64,000 nt of DNA, from positions 1 to 64,000 of the forward strand of contig CAZKAQ010000004.1 in assembly GCA_964550655.1 (NCBI GenBank), given 5' to 3'. Each line of letters starts with the position of its first letter. The first letter of the stretch is position 1. Below the pieces are notes generated by a model, which was given only the letters and a program-made list of their open reading frames with translations, did not search any database and was not told the DNA's origin. This DNA comes from GCA-1730015 sp964550655. Lineage in GTDB: Bacteria > Pseudomonadota > Gammaproteobacteria > Granulosicoccales > Granulosicoccaceae. This document shows, one piece after another, positions 28,145 through 37,066 of the stretch. The translations under genes were made by a program, and so were the position numbers.

Positions 28145-29062
28145 CTAGCTATTACCGTAAAGCTCTACTGTATTTTTACCACCGGTAATTGCTGTTTTCA
28201 GCTTTTCTGTATTACGCAGAAAAAGCACATACCATCGTAGATAGTGCTTTTTACCAAAAGGCAGACTTATCATACTAAGCAGACCATAACCACCAATCTG
28301 AGCCAGTACAAACATGCCGGTTTTTATATAGGCGAGCCCTGTCTGTTTAGACCACAAATAGCTATAGTGTGTCTGGCCTATGCGAATATTCTGCTTCTTG
28401 ATGTAATCCAAATTCAGGCGATGAACCTCTACAAGCTCTTCGACCGAAGCGTTGGCATCATAGATTAGCTTTCCACCGGCCTTAAAGATTCGGTGAAAAA
28501 AATCGGTGTCTTCACCGCCGGACTTTCCGAAATACGGATCAAAGCGGAACTTCTTTTCCCGCACCCAATGTGCTTTAAGCAATGCATTAGATGTAGCGCC
28601 TTTCTTTTGATTTGATTCATGCGTAAAAGAATCCTTGCCAAACATATCACCATCGACAATCCAGTCGGGAGAGGATTCCGGGTAATGCACAATCACTCGA
28701 CCAAAAACAATGTCAGCCTGATGCTTATCCATAGTGGCTATCATTTTTGACAGCCACTGATCATCGCTGGTCCATTCATCGTCATCGATGAATGCAAGCA
28801 GCTCACCTCGTGCGTGTTCCATCGTGCTATTTCGAACCTCGGACAGATTTCTTACACCGTTAGCAAAATATCTCACCAGCGGCGCATCGGTAGTACTTTC
28901 AGAAAACGACTCGCAAGCAGTTCGTCCGGATTCCTGAATATCATTATCTACAACCACTACCTCGAGTGTGTAACCCTCCGGTAGCTTTTGAGACACGACA
29001 CTATCGAGTGTCTTTGTGAGACTCTCTCTTTTGTAGGTACATATACAGACGGAAACAAGCAT
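28145..29062 (-). CDS. Glycosyltransferase family 2
   Basis: A 305-residue GT-A enzyme. The N-terminus LVSVCICTYKRESLTKTLDS is the family start, the metal-binding acidic motif is LLAFIDDDEW near residue 90-100, and the late acidic GGEDTDFFHRIFKAGG is the ED base motif. A hydrophobic segment near 245-268 (YIKTGMFVLAQIGGYGLLSMI) suggests membrane association. It would add one sugar to a lipid-linked repeat at the cytoplasmic face. Five bases after the PssE-like gene on the same strand, so co-transcribed with it. Confidence 0.88.
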   Translation of the reverse strand: MLVSVCICTYKRESLTKTLDSVVSQKLPEGYTLEVVVVDNDIQESGRTACESFSESTTDAPLVRYFANGVRNLSEVRNSTMEHARGELLAFIDDDEWTSDDQWLSKMIATMDKHQADIVFGRVIVHYPESSPDWIVDGDMFGKDSFTHESNQKKGATSNALLKAHWVREKKFRFDPYFGKSGGEDTDFFHRIFKAGGKLIYDANASVEELVEVHRLNLDYIKKQNIRIGQTHYSYLWSKQTGLAYIKTGMFVLAQIGGYGLLSMISLPFGKKHYLRWYVLFLRNTEKLKTAITGGKNTVELYGNS

Positions 29063-29067
29063 CAGAT

Positions 29068-29568
29068 CTACCCGGTCAGTTTCAGATTAATAATGCGTGC
29101 GAGGTCATAATTAGTTATGTCCACTGGTTCCGAGAGTACATTATCAATAAGTAGTTGGTCATAGCTTAAAGCGGGAAACGTATCCTGCGGATAGATTACC
29201 TGCATTCTGCTGTTTTTAATTTCGGCAGCTATTTGTAATTGATGATCATCGGAAAATTCTTTATGAACCTCTACTCTCGGTACGAATATTACTCTTTTTC
29301 GATACTTCAGCATCAAATTAAGGCTACCAATACCACAGTGGCTAATGACAAGTGCACTGCGTCTAACAAGATCTTCCATATCTGATCTTGGTATTAGCGT
29401 TTCCACCACACCATTGGCAGGCGCTACATTAGCCTCACATGCCCCGGTTTGTACAAACCATTCACAGCGATTATCCAGATACAGGGGATCATTCTTTATG
29501 TAGTTATAAAGTCTGGTGAACGGATACTCATTGGTACCCATTGTCACCAAGATCAAAGGTCTGGCCAT
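29068..29568 (-). CDS. PssE-like glycosyltransferase subunit (Alg13 homologue)
   Basis: The catalytic half of a two-part GT-B enzyme, homologous to eukaryotic Alg13. Visible: ILVTMGTNEYPFTRLYNYI, RSALVISHCGIGSLNLMLKY (the G-rich donor loop) and RVIFVPRVEVHKEFSDDHQLQIA. The start is put at 29568 (MARPLILVTMG), about 166 residues, with GGAG nine bases upstream; an upstream frame reaching 29634 overlaps the partner too far. It overlaps the end of the PssD-like gene by 41 bases, which suits translational coupling of two subunits. By family the pair transfers a hexuronic acid or similar sugar. Donor not determined. Confidence 0.87.
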   Translation of the reverse strand: MARPLILVTMGTNEYPFTRLYNYIKNDPLYLDNRCEWFVQTGACEANVAPANGVVETLIPRSDMEDLVRRSALVISHCGIGSLNLMLKYRKRVIFVPRVEVHKEFSDDHQLQIAAEIKNSRMQVIYPQDTFPALSYDQLLIDNVLSEPVDITNYDLARIINLKLTG

Positions 29569-30004
29569 GGTATTCAGCTCCATATTTTTCGGCTGTTTCC
29601 TGCCATTGACATAAAAACGAATCAGACAACCCAAACTTCTTTATCAGTTTTCCGGAATTAGAAAGTTCTGTAACTCGCGACATGGTATCGAGATATACAA
29701 ACCGGGTTCCGGTTAACCTGGCGAGTAATGCAAAAGGCAGGCATATCGGGCCACCTGTACTGAACATCGCCTGTGGCTTTTCTTTAAATAGAATGCGGGC
29801 CGCACTAAATACATTCAACGCATGAATAAAAATATTGGTTTGAGTATCGCGAATTGTATGAATGCGAACAAATGGACTATCTTCAAGCATATTCTTGTTT
29901 GTCACCAGAACCAGATCAAGCGCTACCATACTGGTGGCACACATCGCCTGAGTTAGGTGACCGCCGGAGGAGGCAATAACAACAACGACTGAATTACGCT
30001 TCAT
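29528..30004 (-). CDS. PssD-like glycosyltransferase subunit (Alg14 homologue)
   Basis: A 158-residue membrane-anchoring partner of the PssE-like subunit. It has VVVVIASSGGHLTQAM at the N-terminus, a hydrophobic stretch (IFIHALNVFSAARILF), KPQAMFSTGGPICLPFALLARL, then YLDTMSRVTELSNSGKLI near the end. These are the Alg14/PssD blocks. It recruits the catalytic subunit to the membrane. Lies between the polymerase gene and PssE-like gene on the same strand. Confidence 0.88.
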   Translation of the reverse strand: MKRNSVVVVIASSGGHLTQAMCATSMVALDLVLVTNKNMLEDSPFVRIHTIRDTQTNIFIHALNVFSAARILFKEKPQAMFSTGGPICLPFALLARLTGTRFVYLDTMSRVTELSNSGKLIKKFGLSDSFLCQWQETAEKYGAEYHGQTFDLGDNGYQ

Positions 30005-30036
30005 GCTTCCTCTCTAACACAACTGTCAACGGCAAA

Positions 30037-31407
30037 TCAGCCGTTTCTTATCGCACCAGTTAATGCATTTGCACGATTCGCAGGATCGATGTTAGTCGCA
30101 GGAACAGCACCAAATCGCCGCCTGAAGTCTGGCTTATGGGCGTGCGTATAGAGAATATTCATAATACTCATAATCATCAGCACCCAGACAAAGTGTTGTC
30201 CATGGACAAATGAAGTTTCAAGGCAATTGTGCAACATTGCATAGGCAATCATCGCAACCGACAGCGGATCTGCTGAATTGCGGGTAAACGTAAGAAACAC
30301 CCACAGAGCCAGCAACCAGAAGATAGTAGGTATTAATCCTATCGCTAATACGAGATCCACAAAGCCACTGTGTCCTGTATGCAAAAACTGGTAGTAGGAC
30401 CACTTGATATCAAGCGCTTCGGGTACGTCACCAACTCCCCAATAAGCTCCGTATCCAGTACCCAACATGACGTTCTTCTTGATATCACTCAACAAGTGAT
30501 ACCAAATGCCGGTTCGACCTGTCAGCCCTTCTTCAGGTAGAAGACTGCGATAAAAATCTATTGGTGCTTCACCAACGCCAATCAAAAACAACGGTACAAT
30601 GAGAAGAATAAACAGCCAGACAGCTATTACGCCGATAGAAGCCAGTCGCAATAGATGGATCGACATAATTGCCAGAGGCGTCAATAGCACAACAAAGCCC
30701 ATCGGGGTTTTTGAGCCACTGATTATCAATAGACCGCCCCAACCCAGAATACAAAACATCGCTATGTACTTTTCTCTGTTAGTCTCTGCGTAGTAACGAT
30801 AAATACAGACTGCTATAAGAAAAAAGGCGCCGGCAACCCCACCGAATTCGTTTTTGGCCGGATGCAGGCCGGTAAAGTTACCAAGTACATCAAAAGATAT
30901 ATGAGGCACTAACAGGAACAGCATTTCGTAGACCAGCAGACATAGAGAGAAAAACTGCAGATAGTTCACATAGCGATCCTGAGATCGACTGATAATCACG
31001 GCTCCTGCTACAGAGGTAAAAAGCAATACCTGTCGCACAGCACGACGCAATGTATCATCCGGATGATCTGACCATAAAGCCGTTGCGAGCAAAAACACAC
31101 CGAAAATCATCATCGGCATCAGAACACTCATATAGCTATTCAAATGTTTTCGAGATCGGATAATCCAAAGCAGACAAACACTGGTAAAAATCGGCAGCAA
31201 CAATTGTTTCCACAACGCAGCGCTGGAACTGACTATTTCAAGACGCAACTCCAGGTCACGCGACAGCAGCGTAGATTTTGCCGCCAGATCAGGGGCAAAG
31301 GCCTTGGTAACCCAGGCGAGCATCAGAAACAGCGGCAAACCCTTTAGAATATAGGCTAGTTTGCTACTGGAAACTCGAAGCGGGCCATGTCTGCGAACAT
31401 GTTGCAT
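30037..31407 (-). CDS. O-antigen ligase/Wzy-type polymerase family membrane protein
   Basis: A protein of about 456 residues with 11-12 hydrophobic segments. The large periplasmic loop carries GVGEAPIDFYRSLLPEEGLTGRTGIWYHLL, then MLGTGYGAYWGV and HTGHSGFVDLVLAIG. This RTGIW...GxGYG...HSG pattern is the Wzy_C (O-antigen ligase-like) signature. It should polymerise repeat units outside the inner membrane. The start at 31407 is chosen because a GGAG precedes it at good spacing; 15 residues of open frame further upstream lack one. It is third in the order wza, wzc, this gene, pssD, pssE. Confidence 0.87.
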   Translation of the reverse strand: MQHVRRHGPLRVSSSKLAYILKGLPLFLMLAWVTKAFAPDLAAKSTLLSRDLELRLEIVSSSAALWKQLLLPIFTSVCLLWIIRSRKHLNSYMSVLMPMMIFGVFLLATALWSDHPDDTLRRAVRQVLLFTSVAGAVIISRSQDRYVNYLQFFSLCLLVYEMLFLLVPHISFDVLGNFTGLHPAKNEFGGVAGAFFLIAVCIYRYYAETNREKYIAMFCILGWGGLLIISGSKTPMGFVVLLTPLAIMSIHLLRLASIGVIAVWLFILLIVPLFLIGVGEAPIDFYRSLLPEEGLTGRTGIWYHLLSDIKKNVMLGTGYGAYWGVGDVPEALDIKWSYYQFLHTGHSGFVDLVLAIGLIPTIFWLLALWVFLTFTRNSADPLSVAMIAYAMLHNCLETSFVHGQHFVWVLMIMSIMNILYTHAHKPDFRRRFGAVPATNIDPANRANALTGAIRNG

Positions 31408-31515
31408 GATGGTCTCCGGCGTTAACCCGGGATACAGACAGAAGCGCTGCACCCGCGGTTACATGTGCTGAACATCCCGTGCATGCTGCCAGAAAGCTCG
31501 AGCGCGCCGAATGCC

Positions 31516-33717
31516 TCAGGCATTGCCGTAACTGTAGTATGAGTAGTAGGAACTGCCCATCTCAAGCTGATTCAAGACAACACCAACCATTGGCGCATCA
31601 ACACGCTGCAGCGACTGAAGGCTTCGACTGATATGCTGGTAAGGCGTTGAACGTGCCCGAATCGCGTAAATCACAGCATCAGCGTAGCCGGATAGCACCA
31701 GTGGATCACTAACAGGCAATACCGGAGGTGCATCCAAAATCACGTAGGAGTAATTCTTGGCAGCTTCCTGAATATGCGACTGGAAACGTGGAGAACTGAT
31801 CAGCTTAAGCGGATTCAACGGAGTAAAGTTGGCACAAAGCAAATCGAGGTTGTTGTCGATTCCTATGACACATTGATCGAGCAGTGCTTCTGCTGACAAA
31901 AGTTCGCGCAGACCCATATCCGACTTGGTGACACCGAACATATTACTGACACCGCGAGTTCTCAAATCACAATCGATCAACAAAGTACGTCCAACATTGG
32001 AGTAACTGTATGCCAGATGTCCGGCAATTGTTGACTTACCTTCACCGGCGACAGTCGATGTCACCATGATGATCTTATGTGGCTGATCAACTCGATCGAG
32101 CATCATACCTGTGCGTACCGTATTGACTGCCTCTTTAAATATGGCGCCATCTTTTGAACGCTCGGCCTCTTCCATCGAGTTCAATACAACCGGGCGGATA
32201 GCATTTTTCTTGATGATTGGCAGTGAGCCCAGCAATGGCAGGCCAATACGTTCGTGTACATCTTCACCGTCGCGAATTCCGGTATTAAACAACTCACGAA
32301 GGATGTAGTAGAGCACGGCGAGCAGTAAACTACCCAGCCCGGCAAGCAGAAACAACACCGCTTTCTTGGGTTTCGAAGGCTCCAGTGGATCTTCTGCCTG
32401 AGACAGGATCCGTGCATGAGCACTTTGCAGATCCAAGGTTTCTGTGGTTTCTTTGGTGCGTTCAAAAAACAGATCGAACAAGCGCTGTGCGGATTCCACC
32501 TCACTCTTGAGCTCGAAGTATTTATCACTCTGTTCGTTTCTGTCGTAGAACCTGGCGCGCGTATCATCAATGCGCTGCTGCAGACTGGTTTCTTCCGCCA
32601 GTGCTGCGTTGTACCTGAGCTCAACCGTCTCAATGATTTTGCTCATTTGAGCACTCAGCGCAGAATTTGCTGAACGCAGATCCGAATCTGCTGCCAGCAT
32701 CCGTGGATGCTGAGGACCAAAAGTTTTACCGAGCTCAGCCACCTTCTGGCGCGCCAGTACGACATCGAGTTTTAACCTCTGAGCCAGCTCGTCCTGCTGG
32801 ACCACTGGAAGAGACTCACGATTTCTGCCGGAGTTTCTCACCTGGTCTCGGGTGATCTGCGCCTCAGCAAGTCGTGAACGTGACGCGACCATCTGCGCCT
32901 GCAGCTCCTGAAGCTCCTGTGAAACGATCTGAGTCACATCATCGTCAATATCGATGATATTTTCCGCCTGAAGATAGGCTGCCAGATCAGTTTTAGCCTG
33001 ATTCAAATCACCGCGTAGCCCCTGCACCTGACCGGCAAGCCACGAGGCCGCAGTTCTGGTGCGTTGAAGGCGTGCTTCAAGATCAGATTCGATATAGGCC
33101 TCAGCATGGGCATTGGCAATATCACGCGCAAGCATCGGCGTTGGTGCTTCAAAGCTCACCTCTACCAGTTGGGTTTTGCGCAGAGGCAGGATAGTGAGTC
33201 TTTCAGTGTAGTCTTTGAGTAACTCACGTCTCGCGATTTCACGCTCCACTTCGGCAACACGGGCGCTCTCCTCTTCAGACTTACCGAGCCCCACCAGGCC
33301 AAGCAGTTTGTCTTTGATTCCCGTCACACCTGAAGTGGCCGGATTACCTTCTTCACCTACCAGCGATGCTTCGTCAGCGAGCCCGAGTTTGCGAACAACT
33401 TTCTCTGCCAGCGGTCGGGACTTAAGTACTTCGAATTCAGTCGCGAGGTACTCGTCACTCTCGGAGTTAAGACCGTATAGCTCGTCCACCGGAACGACCT
33501 GCGTTTCCTTTCTTTCGATTAATATCGTTGCTGTCGCCTTGTACTGTGGCGTGAGACTATTGATTATAAAAAACGCAGCCAATAGCACCATGATAGTAAA
33601 CAGCGCTATGCGCCATTTATTATCAGCTATTGTTTGCCAATATCTTTCGAAATTAAAACTGAATTCTTCTTTACTGAACTCAGTCAGGTTGTTATCCAAC
33701 GGATGAAGTGATTTCAT
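31516..33717 (-). CDS. Wzc-like chain-length regulator and tyrosine autokinase
   Basis: A 733-residue fusion of Wzz and BY-kinase. The first membrane helix is about 35-54 (KWRIALFTIMVLLAAFFI). A periplasmic coiled-coil part spans about 60-450, and the second helix is about 453-475 just after the proline motif (EDPLEPSKP KKAVLF). The cytoplasmic kinase has Walker A VAGEGKST (Lys561), Walker A' LLIDCDLR (Asp582/584) and Walker B YVILDAPPVL. The end carries the autophosphorylated tyrosine cluster (SSYYSYYSYGNA). By family it controls polymer length and couples to the outer membrane exporter. Follows the wza-like gene by 13 bases. No separate Wzb phosphatase of the low-molecular-weight type is in the window. 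Confidence 0.94.
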   Translation of the reverse strand: MKSLHPLDNNLTEFSKEEFSFNFERYWQTIADNKWRIALFTIMVLLAAFFIINSLTPQYKATATILIERKETQVVPVDELYGLNSESDEYLATEFEVLKSRPLAEKVVRKLGLADEASLVGEEGNPATSGVTGIKDKLLGLVGLGKSEEESARVAEVEREIARRELLKDYTERLTILPLRKTQLVEVSFEAPTPMLARDIANAHAEAYIESDLEARLQRTRTAASWLAGQVQGLRGDLNQAKTDLAAYLQAENIIDIDDDVTQIVSQELQELQAQMVASRSRLAEAQITRDQVRNSGRNRESLPVVQQDELAQRLKLDVVLARQKVAELGKTFGPQHPRMLAADSDLRSANSALSAQMSKIIETVELRYNAALAEETSLQQRIDDTRARFYDRNEQSDKYFELKSEVESAQRLFDLFFERTKETTETLDLQSAHARILSQAEDPLEPSKPKKAVLFLLAGLGSLLLAVLYYILRELFNTGIRDGEDVHERIGLPLLGSLPIIKKNAIRPVVLNSMEEAERSKDGAIFKEAVNTVRTGMMLDRVDQPHKIIMVTSTVAGEGKSTIAGHLAYSYSNVGRTLLIDCDLRTRGVSNMFGVTKSDMGLRELLSAEALLDQCVIGIDNNLDLLCANFTPLNPLKLISSPRFQSHIQEAAKNYSYVILDAPPVLPVSDPLVLSGYADAVIYAIRARSTPYQHISRSLQSLQRVDAPMVGVVLNQLEMGSSYYSYYSYGNA

Positions 33718-33730
33718 TTAACAAGCTCTA

Positions 33731-34501
33731 CTAAAAGAAGCCTTGAGGCACGGAGAGGATATCACCCGGAAAAACCGGATCCTGCATTCTAATTTTGCCA
33801 GTCTGCTGTTGGCCGTCGATTTCACGTGATACCCTGATTCGTTTCTTCGAAGCGCGCGCACTGAACCCACCCGCCAGCGAAATCGTTTTTTCAACAGTCA
33901 GGCCAGGCTGAAAAGCGTAATTACCCGGACGCTGTACTTCTCCATTGACGAATACTTGCAGATACTCATCCACCTCGATGATATCTCCAGGCAACACGGT
34001 ATCGGTCGGGCGCATACTGAAAAGCTTCGGCTGGCCATTAATCTCACGTGTCAGGGTAACGCGTTCCTTTGAGGCTCTATCCGAAAAGCCGCCGGCAAGC
34101 GCAATGGCTTTGTCCAGTGTCAGACCCGGCTGGTAGCTAAAACCACCTGGACTGTTTACCTCGCCATTAATGTATACTTGACGATAGCTGGCAACAGATA
34201 CTGTAATGCTGGGATTGACCAGATAGGACCCGCTCAACTCTCTGGTAAGCGTTTGTTCTAACTCGGATACCGTCAAACCACCGGCTCTCACTGCACCGAG
34301 AAGTGGGTAGTTAAATGTACCTTTTTCATCAAGCTTACTCGTCACACTAAGATCGGTCTGTCCGAACACAACAATCGAAACTTCGTCGCCTGCACTAAGT
34401 TTGTAGGCGTCCTGCGCATGCACCGAAAAGCTCCAGCTCAGGCATAACACTGCAGCAACAGCCATAAATTTGGTTAAAATGTTAACGATCGTTATTTTCA
34501 T
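33731..34501 (-). CDS. Wza-like polysaccharide export protein (non-lipidated)
   Basis: A 256-residue periplasmic/outer membrane export protein. A signal peptide (about 1-29, cleavage at VHAQ) is followed by the Poly_export domain (YKLSAGDEVSIVVFGQTDLS, about 33-110) and two SLBB domains. The SLBB domains are near-copies of each other: GFSYQPGLTLDKAIALAGGF with SKERVTLTREINGQ, and YAFQPGLTVEKTISLAGGF with SKKRIRVSREIDGQ. There is no lipobox cysteine and no C-terminal membrane helix, unlike classic Wza. It may therefore form the periplasmic part of the export channel with another outer membrane partner. ATG at 34501 is preferred over TTG at 34510. Head of the minus-strand arm. Confidence 0.9.
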   Translation of the reverse strand: MKITIVNILTKFMAVAAVLCLSWSFSVHAQDAYKLSAGDEVSIVVFGQTDLSVTSKLDEKGTFNYPLLGAVRAGGLTVSELEQTLTRELSGSYLVNPSITVSVASYRQVYINGEVNSPGGFSYQPGLTLDKAIALAGGFSDRASKERVTLTREINGQPKLFSMRPTDTVLPGDIIEVDEYLQVFVNGEVQRPGNYAFQPGLTVEKTISLAGGFSARASKKRIRVSREIDGQQQTGKIRMQDPVFPGDILSVPQGFF

Positions 34502-34923
34502 AGGATCCAAACCTCATTGCGAAATTTCGAGCAATTTACGTCAGTATCACTGACCAGAGCCTGAAATCACGCAGTAGCTTCTTGAAAGACGTTAGACAAA
34601 TTTACGAAATGTGCAGTAGCAACGCACTCAAAATTTGCAAACCAGATACACGTCACACACAACGCAGCGTATCAAGCCTGCTACTCCGGGCCGAGCGATT
34701 TCGAAAGAATTTCTCTAAATAAATTTCTGATTATCTGGATATGTCGGCCGATTTTGCGATTTGCTTACCCTAATCCCGTGAATATCGCCGGAATTGTCCA
34801 TACGGGCCTCATTTCTCATGGATGGTAATGATACTTCAAACAGGCTTAAAGGCAGACTTACCTCATTGTTATAAATGTTTATATTCGACTCTAAGATAAC
34901 CGTTGGTTATTGTTTCTAAAGAT
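34502..34923. other. 422-bp region before the wza-wzc operon
   Basis: Lies between the 3' end of the small gene after moaA and the wza-like gene; it must contain the promoter of the polysaccharide minus arm. A 6-bp inverted repeat ATAACC / GGTTAT with a 3-base loop lies at 34896-34910, just past the stop codon of the gene at 34924. No gene is seen, and no JUMPstart/ops element was recognised. Confidence 0.45.
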
Positions 34924-35268
34924 TTAGTGGCTCGATTTGGAAGCCGTTTCCAGATCATCGAACACCTCGTTCAAACAACCAATGTACTGGAATAACCGCA
35001 GATGAGCATCCGGTGCGGTGCGTTTCAGGTGTTCGGCCTGTGCTTTAAAGCCGGTGACAGCAAGATTGTGATCAGCCAGCAATGAAGCGAGAAGGTCGCG
35101 TTCTTTGCTCGTCGCTTCGAGATTAAATTTTTTGCGTTTTGCTTCGAGCAAATTGAGATAGTCAAAATGCCGGCGTTTAGTAGTCTCCATGGCATTGTAG
35201 GCGCTAAACGCCAGTACAGTAGTTTTACGTAACTCATCATCAGGTAATTCCGTCAAAATACTATCCAC
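34924..35268 (-). CDS. Small hypothetical protein overlapping moaA
   Basis: A 114-residue, mostly helical, charged protein (AYNAMETTKRRHFDYLNLLEAKRKKFNLE) with no signal peptide or membrane segment. It starts at GTG inside the last codons of moaA, sharing 8 bases (GTGGATAG), a classic coupled-translation overlap. No family is recognised. Its position as the last gene of the AOR/moa run suggests a role with the tungsten/molybdenum cofactor or the oxidoreductase, but that is inference only. Confidence 0.7.
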   Translation of the reverse strand: MDSILTELPDDELRKTTVLAFSAYNAMETTKRRHFDYLNLLEAKRKKFNLEATSKERDLLASLLADHNLAVTGFKAQAEHLKRTAPDAHLRLFQYIGCLNEVFDDLETASKSSH

Positions 35269-36301
35269 CGATATGAGACATTTCGACTTTGGGTCGCAGC
35301 ACCGACTCGATCGTCCTGGTTTCAGAGTAACGGTCCCGGCGGCGACTCCAGAGGGTAGTCAGCCTCTCAGCCAGTTCATCATCCGAAATACCATGACGTA
35401 TCAGGCTCATGAGGTCGTGACCGTCTGCTGCAAACAGACATGTGTAAATCTTGCCAACAGCAGACAAACGAGCGCGACTGCAATCGCCGCAGAACGGTTC
35501 ACTGACCGAGGCGATAATACCAATCTCACCACCACCATCCAGATAACGCCAGCGATTGGCAACTTCGCCACGGTAGTTTGGCGGTATTTTTTCTATAGGC
35601 ATTTGCTCGTGGATAAGATTCGCAATCTCCGCAGCGGTAACCACCTCACTGTTTTTCCAACTGTTGGTGTTCCCCACATCCATAAATTCAATAAAGCGCA
35701 GTATCTGTCCGGTAGCATGAAAATACTCCGCCATCGGCAGAATGCTGTGCTCGTTCAGGCCGCGCTTGACCACCATGTTCACTTTAACTGAATCAAACCC
35801 GGCTGCGGCCGCGGTTGATATACCGTCAAGAACCTTCTGCACCGGCACACCCACATCGTTAACTGCCATAAAGGTTTCATCGTCAAGCGCATCGAGACTG
35901 ATGTTGACTCGACCAAGTCCGGCATCACGTAAACTTGCGGCACGCTTTTCAGTAAGCAGAACCGCGTTGGTGGTGAGACTGATGTCTTCTATTTTCTCAA
36001 TTGCGGCAATCTGTTCTACCAGTTTTTCCAGCTCGCTGCGAACCAGCGGTTCACCACCTGTGAGACGAATTTTGCGAACACCAAGTTTGGCAAAAGCTTT
36101 GACAATACGAACAATCTCTTCGAACGAAAGCAATTCAGACCTGGATAAAAACTGGTATCCCTTGCCGAACACTTCCTTCGGCATGCAGTAGACACATCGA
36201 AAATTACACCGGTCTGTGACGGAAATTCGCAAATCGTGAATCGGGCGATTCAGACCATCGGTGATGCCATCCTGTTGATCGCTATTGGAGTCTGTGTTCA
36301 T
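35261..36301 (-). CDS. moaA: GTP 3',8-cyclase MoaA
   Basis: A 346-residue radical SAM enzyme for the first step of molybdopterin synthesis, converting GTP to 3',8-cyclo-GTP. The N-terminal cluster motif is CNFRCVYCMP (about 33-42). The C-terminal [4Fe-4S] site uses CGDCSRARLSAVGKIYTC. The protein ends in the conserved Gly-Gly (SHIGG) that inserts in the active site. The partner moaC is not in the window, so the enzyme must rely on genes elsewhere. It sits in the AOR run, between two small unknown genes, which suggests local cofactor supply to the tungsten enzyme. Confidence 0.95.
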   Translation of the reverse strand: MNTDSNSDQQDGITDGLNRPIHDLRISVTDRCNFRCVYCMPKEVFGKGYQFLSRSELLSFEEIVRIVKAFAKLGVRKIRLTGGEPLVRSELEKLVEQIAAIEKIEDISLTTNAVLLTEKRAASLRDAGLGRVNISLDALDDETFMAVNDVGVPVQKVLDGISTAAAAGFDSVKVNMVVKRGLNEHSILPMAEYFHATGQILRFIEFMDVGNTNSWKNSEVVTAAEIANLIHEQMPIEKIPPNYRGEVANRWRYLDGGGEIGIIASVSEPFCGDCSRARLSAVGKIYTCLFAADGHDLMSLIRHGISDDELAERLTTLWSRRRDRYSETRTIESVLRPKVEMSHIGG

Positions 36302-36413
36302 TTGTGTTGACGAAATTTCCGGTTGACCGCTTTGACGTTCAACACTACACGGGATGAAGCGTAAGTTCTGTCAGAGAACAAACAGAATAGATTCATTTTT
36401 TCTGACCTGTCCA

Positions 36414-36701
36414 CTAGCCACCACCACGCTGATATCGAAGATCAAAATAGCGCATAAACTCGACGCGATCCGCTTCACTTACATTGTTGAATTCAAAATC
36501 GACTTTCACATAGGGCATTGAAATTGATGCAATGTGCCGGAACTGCTGCTCACCCACATCAATCCGTACACTACCCGAATTCACCTCAACAGAAACGCCG
36601 GCATTATCTAATTGCTGCGGTCGCTCATTCAGAGCGTTGGGTAACAACCTGAAAAATTCCTCGCGGGTAAAACCCATTTCGCGGCTGAAAGAATTATTCA
36701 T
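36414..36701 (-). CDS. Small hypothetical protein of the AOR/moa cluster
   Basis: A 95-residue soluble protein. The first half (MGFTREEFFRLLPNALNE) and second half (VRIDVGEQQFRHIASISMPYVKVDFEF, an alternating beta pattern) suggest a small alpha/beta domain. It ends RGGG. I do not recognise the family. Its place between the MoaD-like carrier and moaA, on the same strand with short gaps, points to a role in cofactor synthesis or insertion for the AOR. That is inference from context only. Confidence 0.7.
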   Translation of the reverse strand: MNNSFSREMGFTREEFFRLLPNALNERPQQLDNAGVSVEVNSGSVRIDVGEQQFRHIASISMPYVKVDFEFNNVSEADRVEFMRYFDLRYQRGGG

Positions 36702-36739
36702 TTACTTTCATATTCTCACTAACTGACATGCGGCTCACC

Positions 36740-36994
36740 TCAACCACCGGCAACAGGCGGCCAGACCGCAACCACATCACCTTCAACCAGTACTCCCGGT
36801 TCATCACGACCCTCAAAGTCGAAATAACGGCCATTCACAAGCACCAGATGCGCATCCGTTCGTTTCACTGAAAATCGATCAATGATCTGGTGCAGTGTTA
36901 TATCCTCTGCAACATCAATCTCAATTGCATTATCAACTGCTTCAGCAGGCAACTTATGCTGCAGAGTTGCATACAACTTAAATGTTATTTTCAT
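36740..36994 (-). CDS. MoaD/ThiS-family sulfur carrier protein
   Basis: An 84-residue ubiquitin-fold protein. It starts MKITFKLYATLQHKLP, has VLVNGRYFD and LVEGDVVAVWPPVAGG, and ends in the Gly-Gly that is adenylylated and thiocarboxylated. By family it donates sulfur to the dithiolene of molybdopterin. MoaD-like proteins are often encoded beside tungsten AOR genes, where they may be dedicated carriers. No MoaE partner is in the window. It lies between the FAD oxidoreductase and the 95-residue unknown. Confidence 0.9.
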   Translation of the reverse strand: MKITFKLYATLQHKLPAEAVDNAIEIDVAEDITLHQIIDRFSVKRTDAHLVLVNGRYFDFEGRDEPGVLVEGDVVAVWPPVAGG

Positions 36995-37066
36995 ATTGAA
37001 GTAAGTTTAAATATCGGATTGCACCTACAGCAATCAATGATGCTTTTGACTGTAGCCACACGACGA

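Noticed and set aside
32181..32633. 150-codon minus-strand frame within wzc
   Set aside because: Out-of-frame shadow of the strongly supported Wzc coding frame.
36366..36387. TTCTGT...ACAGAA inverted repeat before moaA as a LexA box
   Set aside because: The CTG-CAG spacing is 12 bases, not the 10 of the LexA consensus, and moaA is not an SOS gene.
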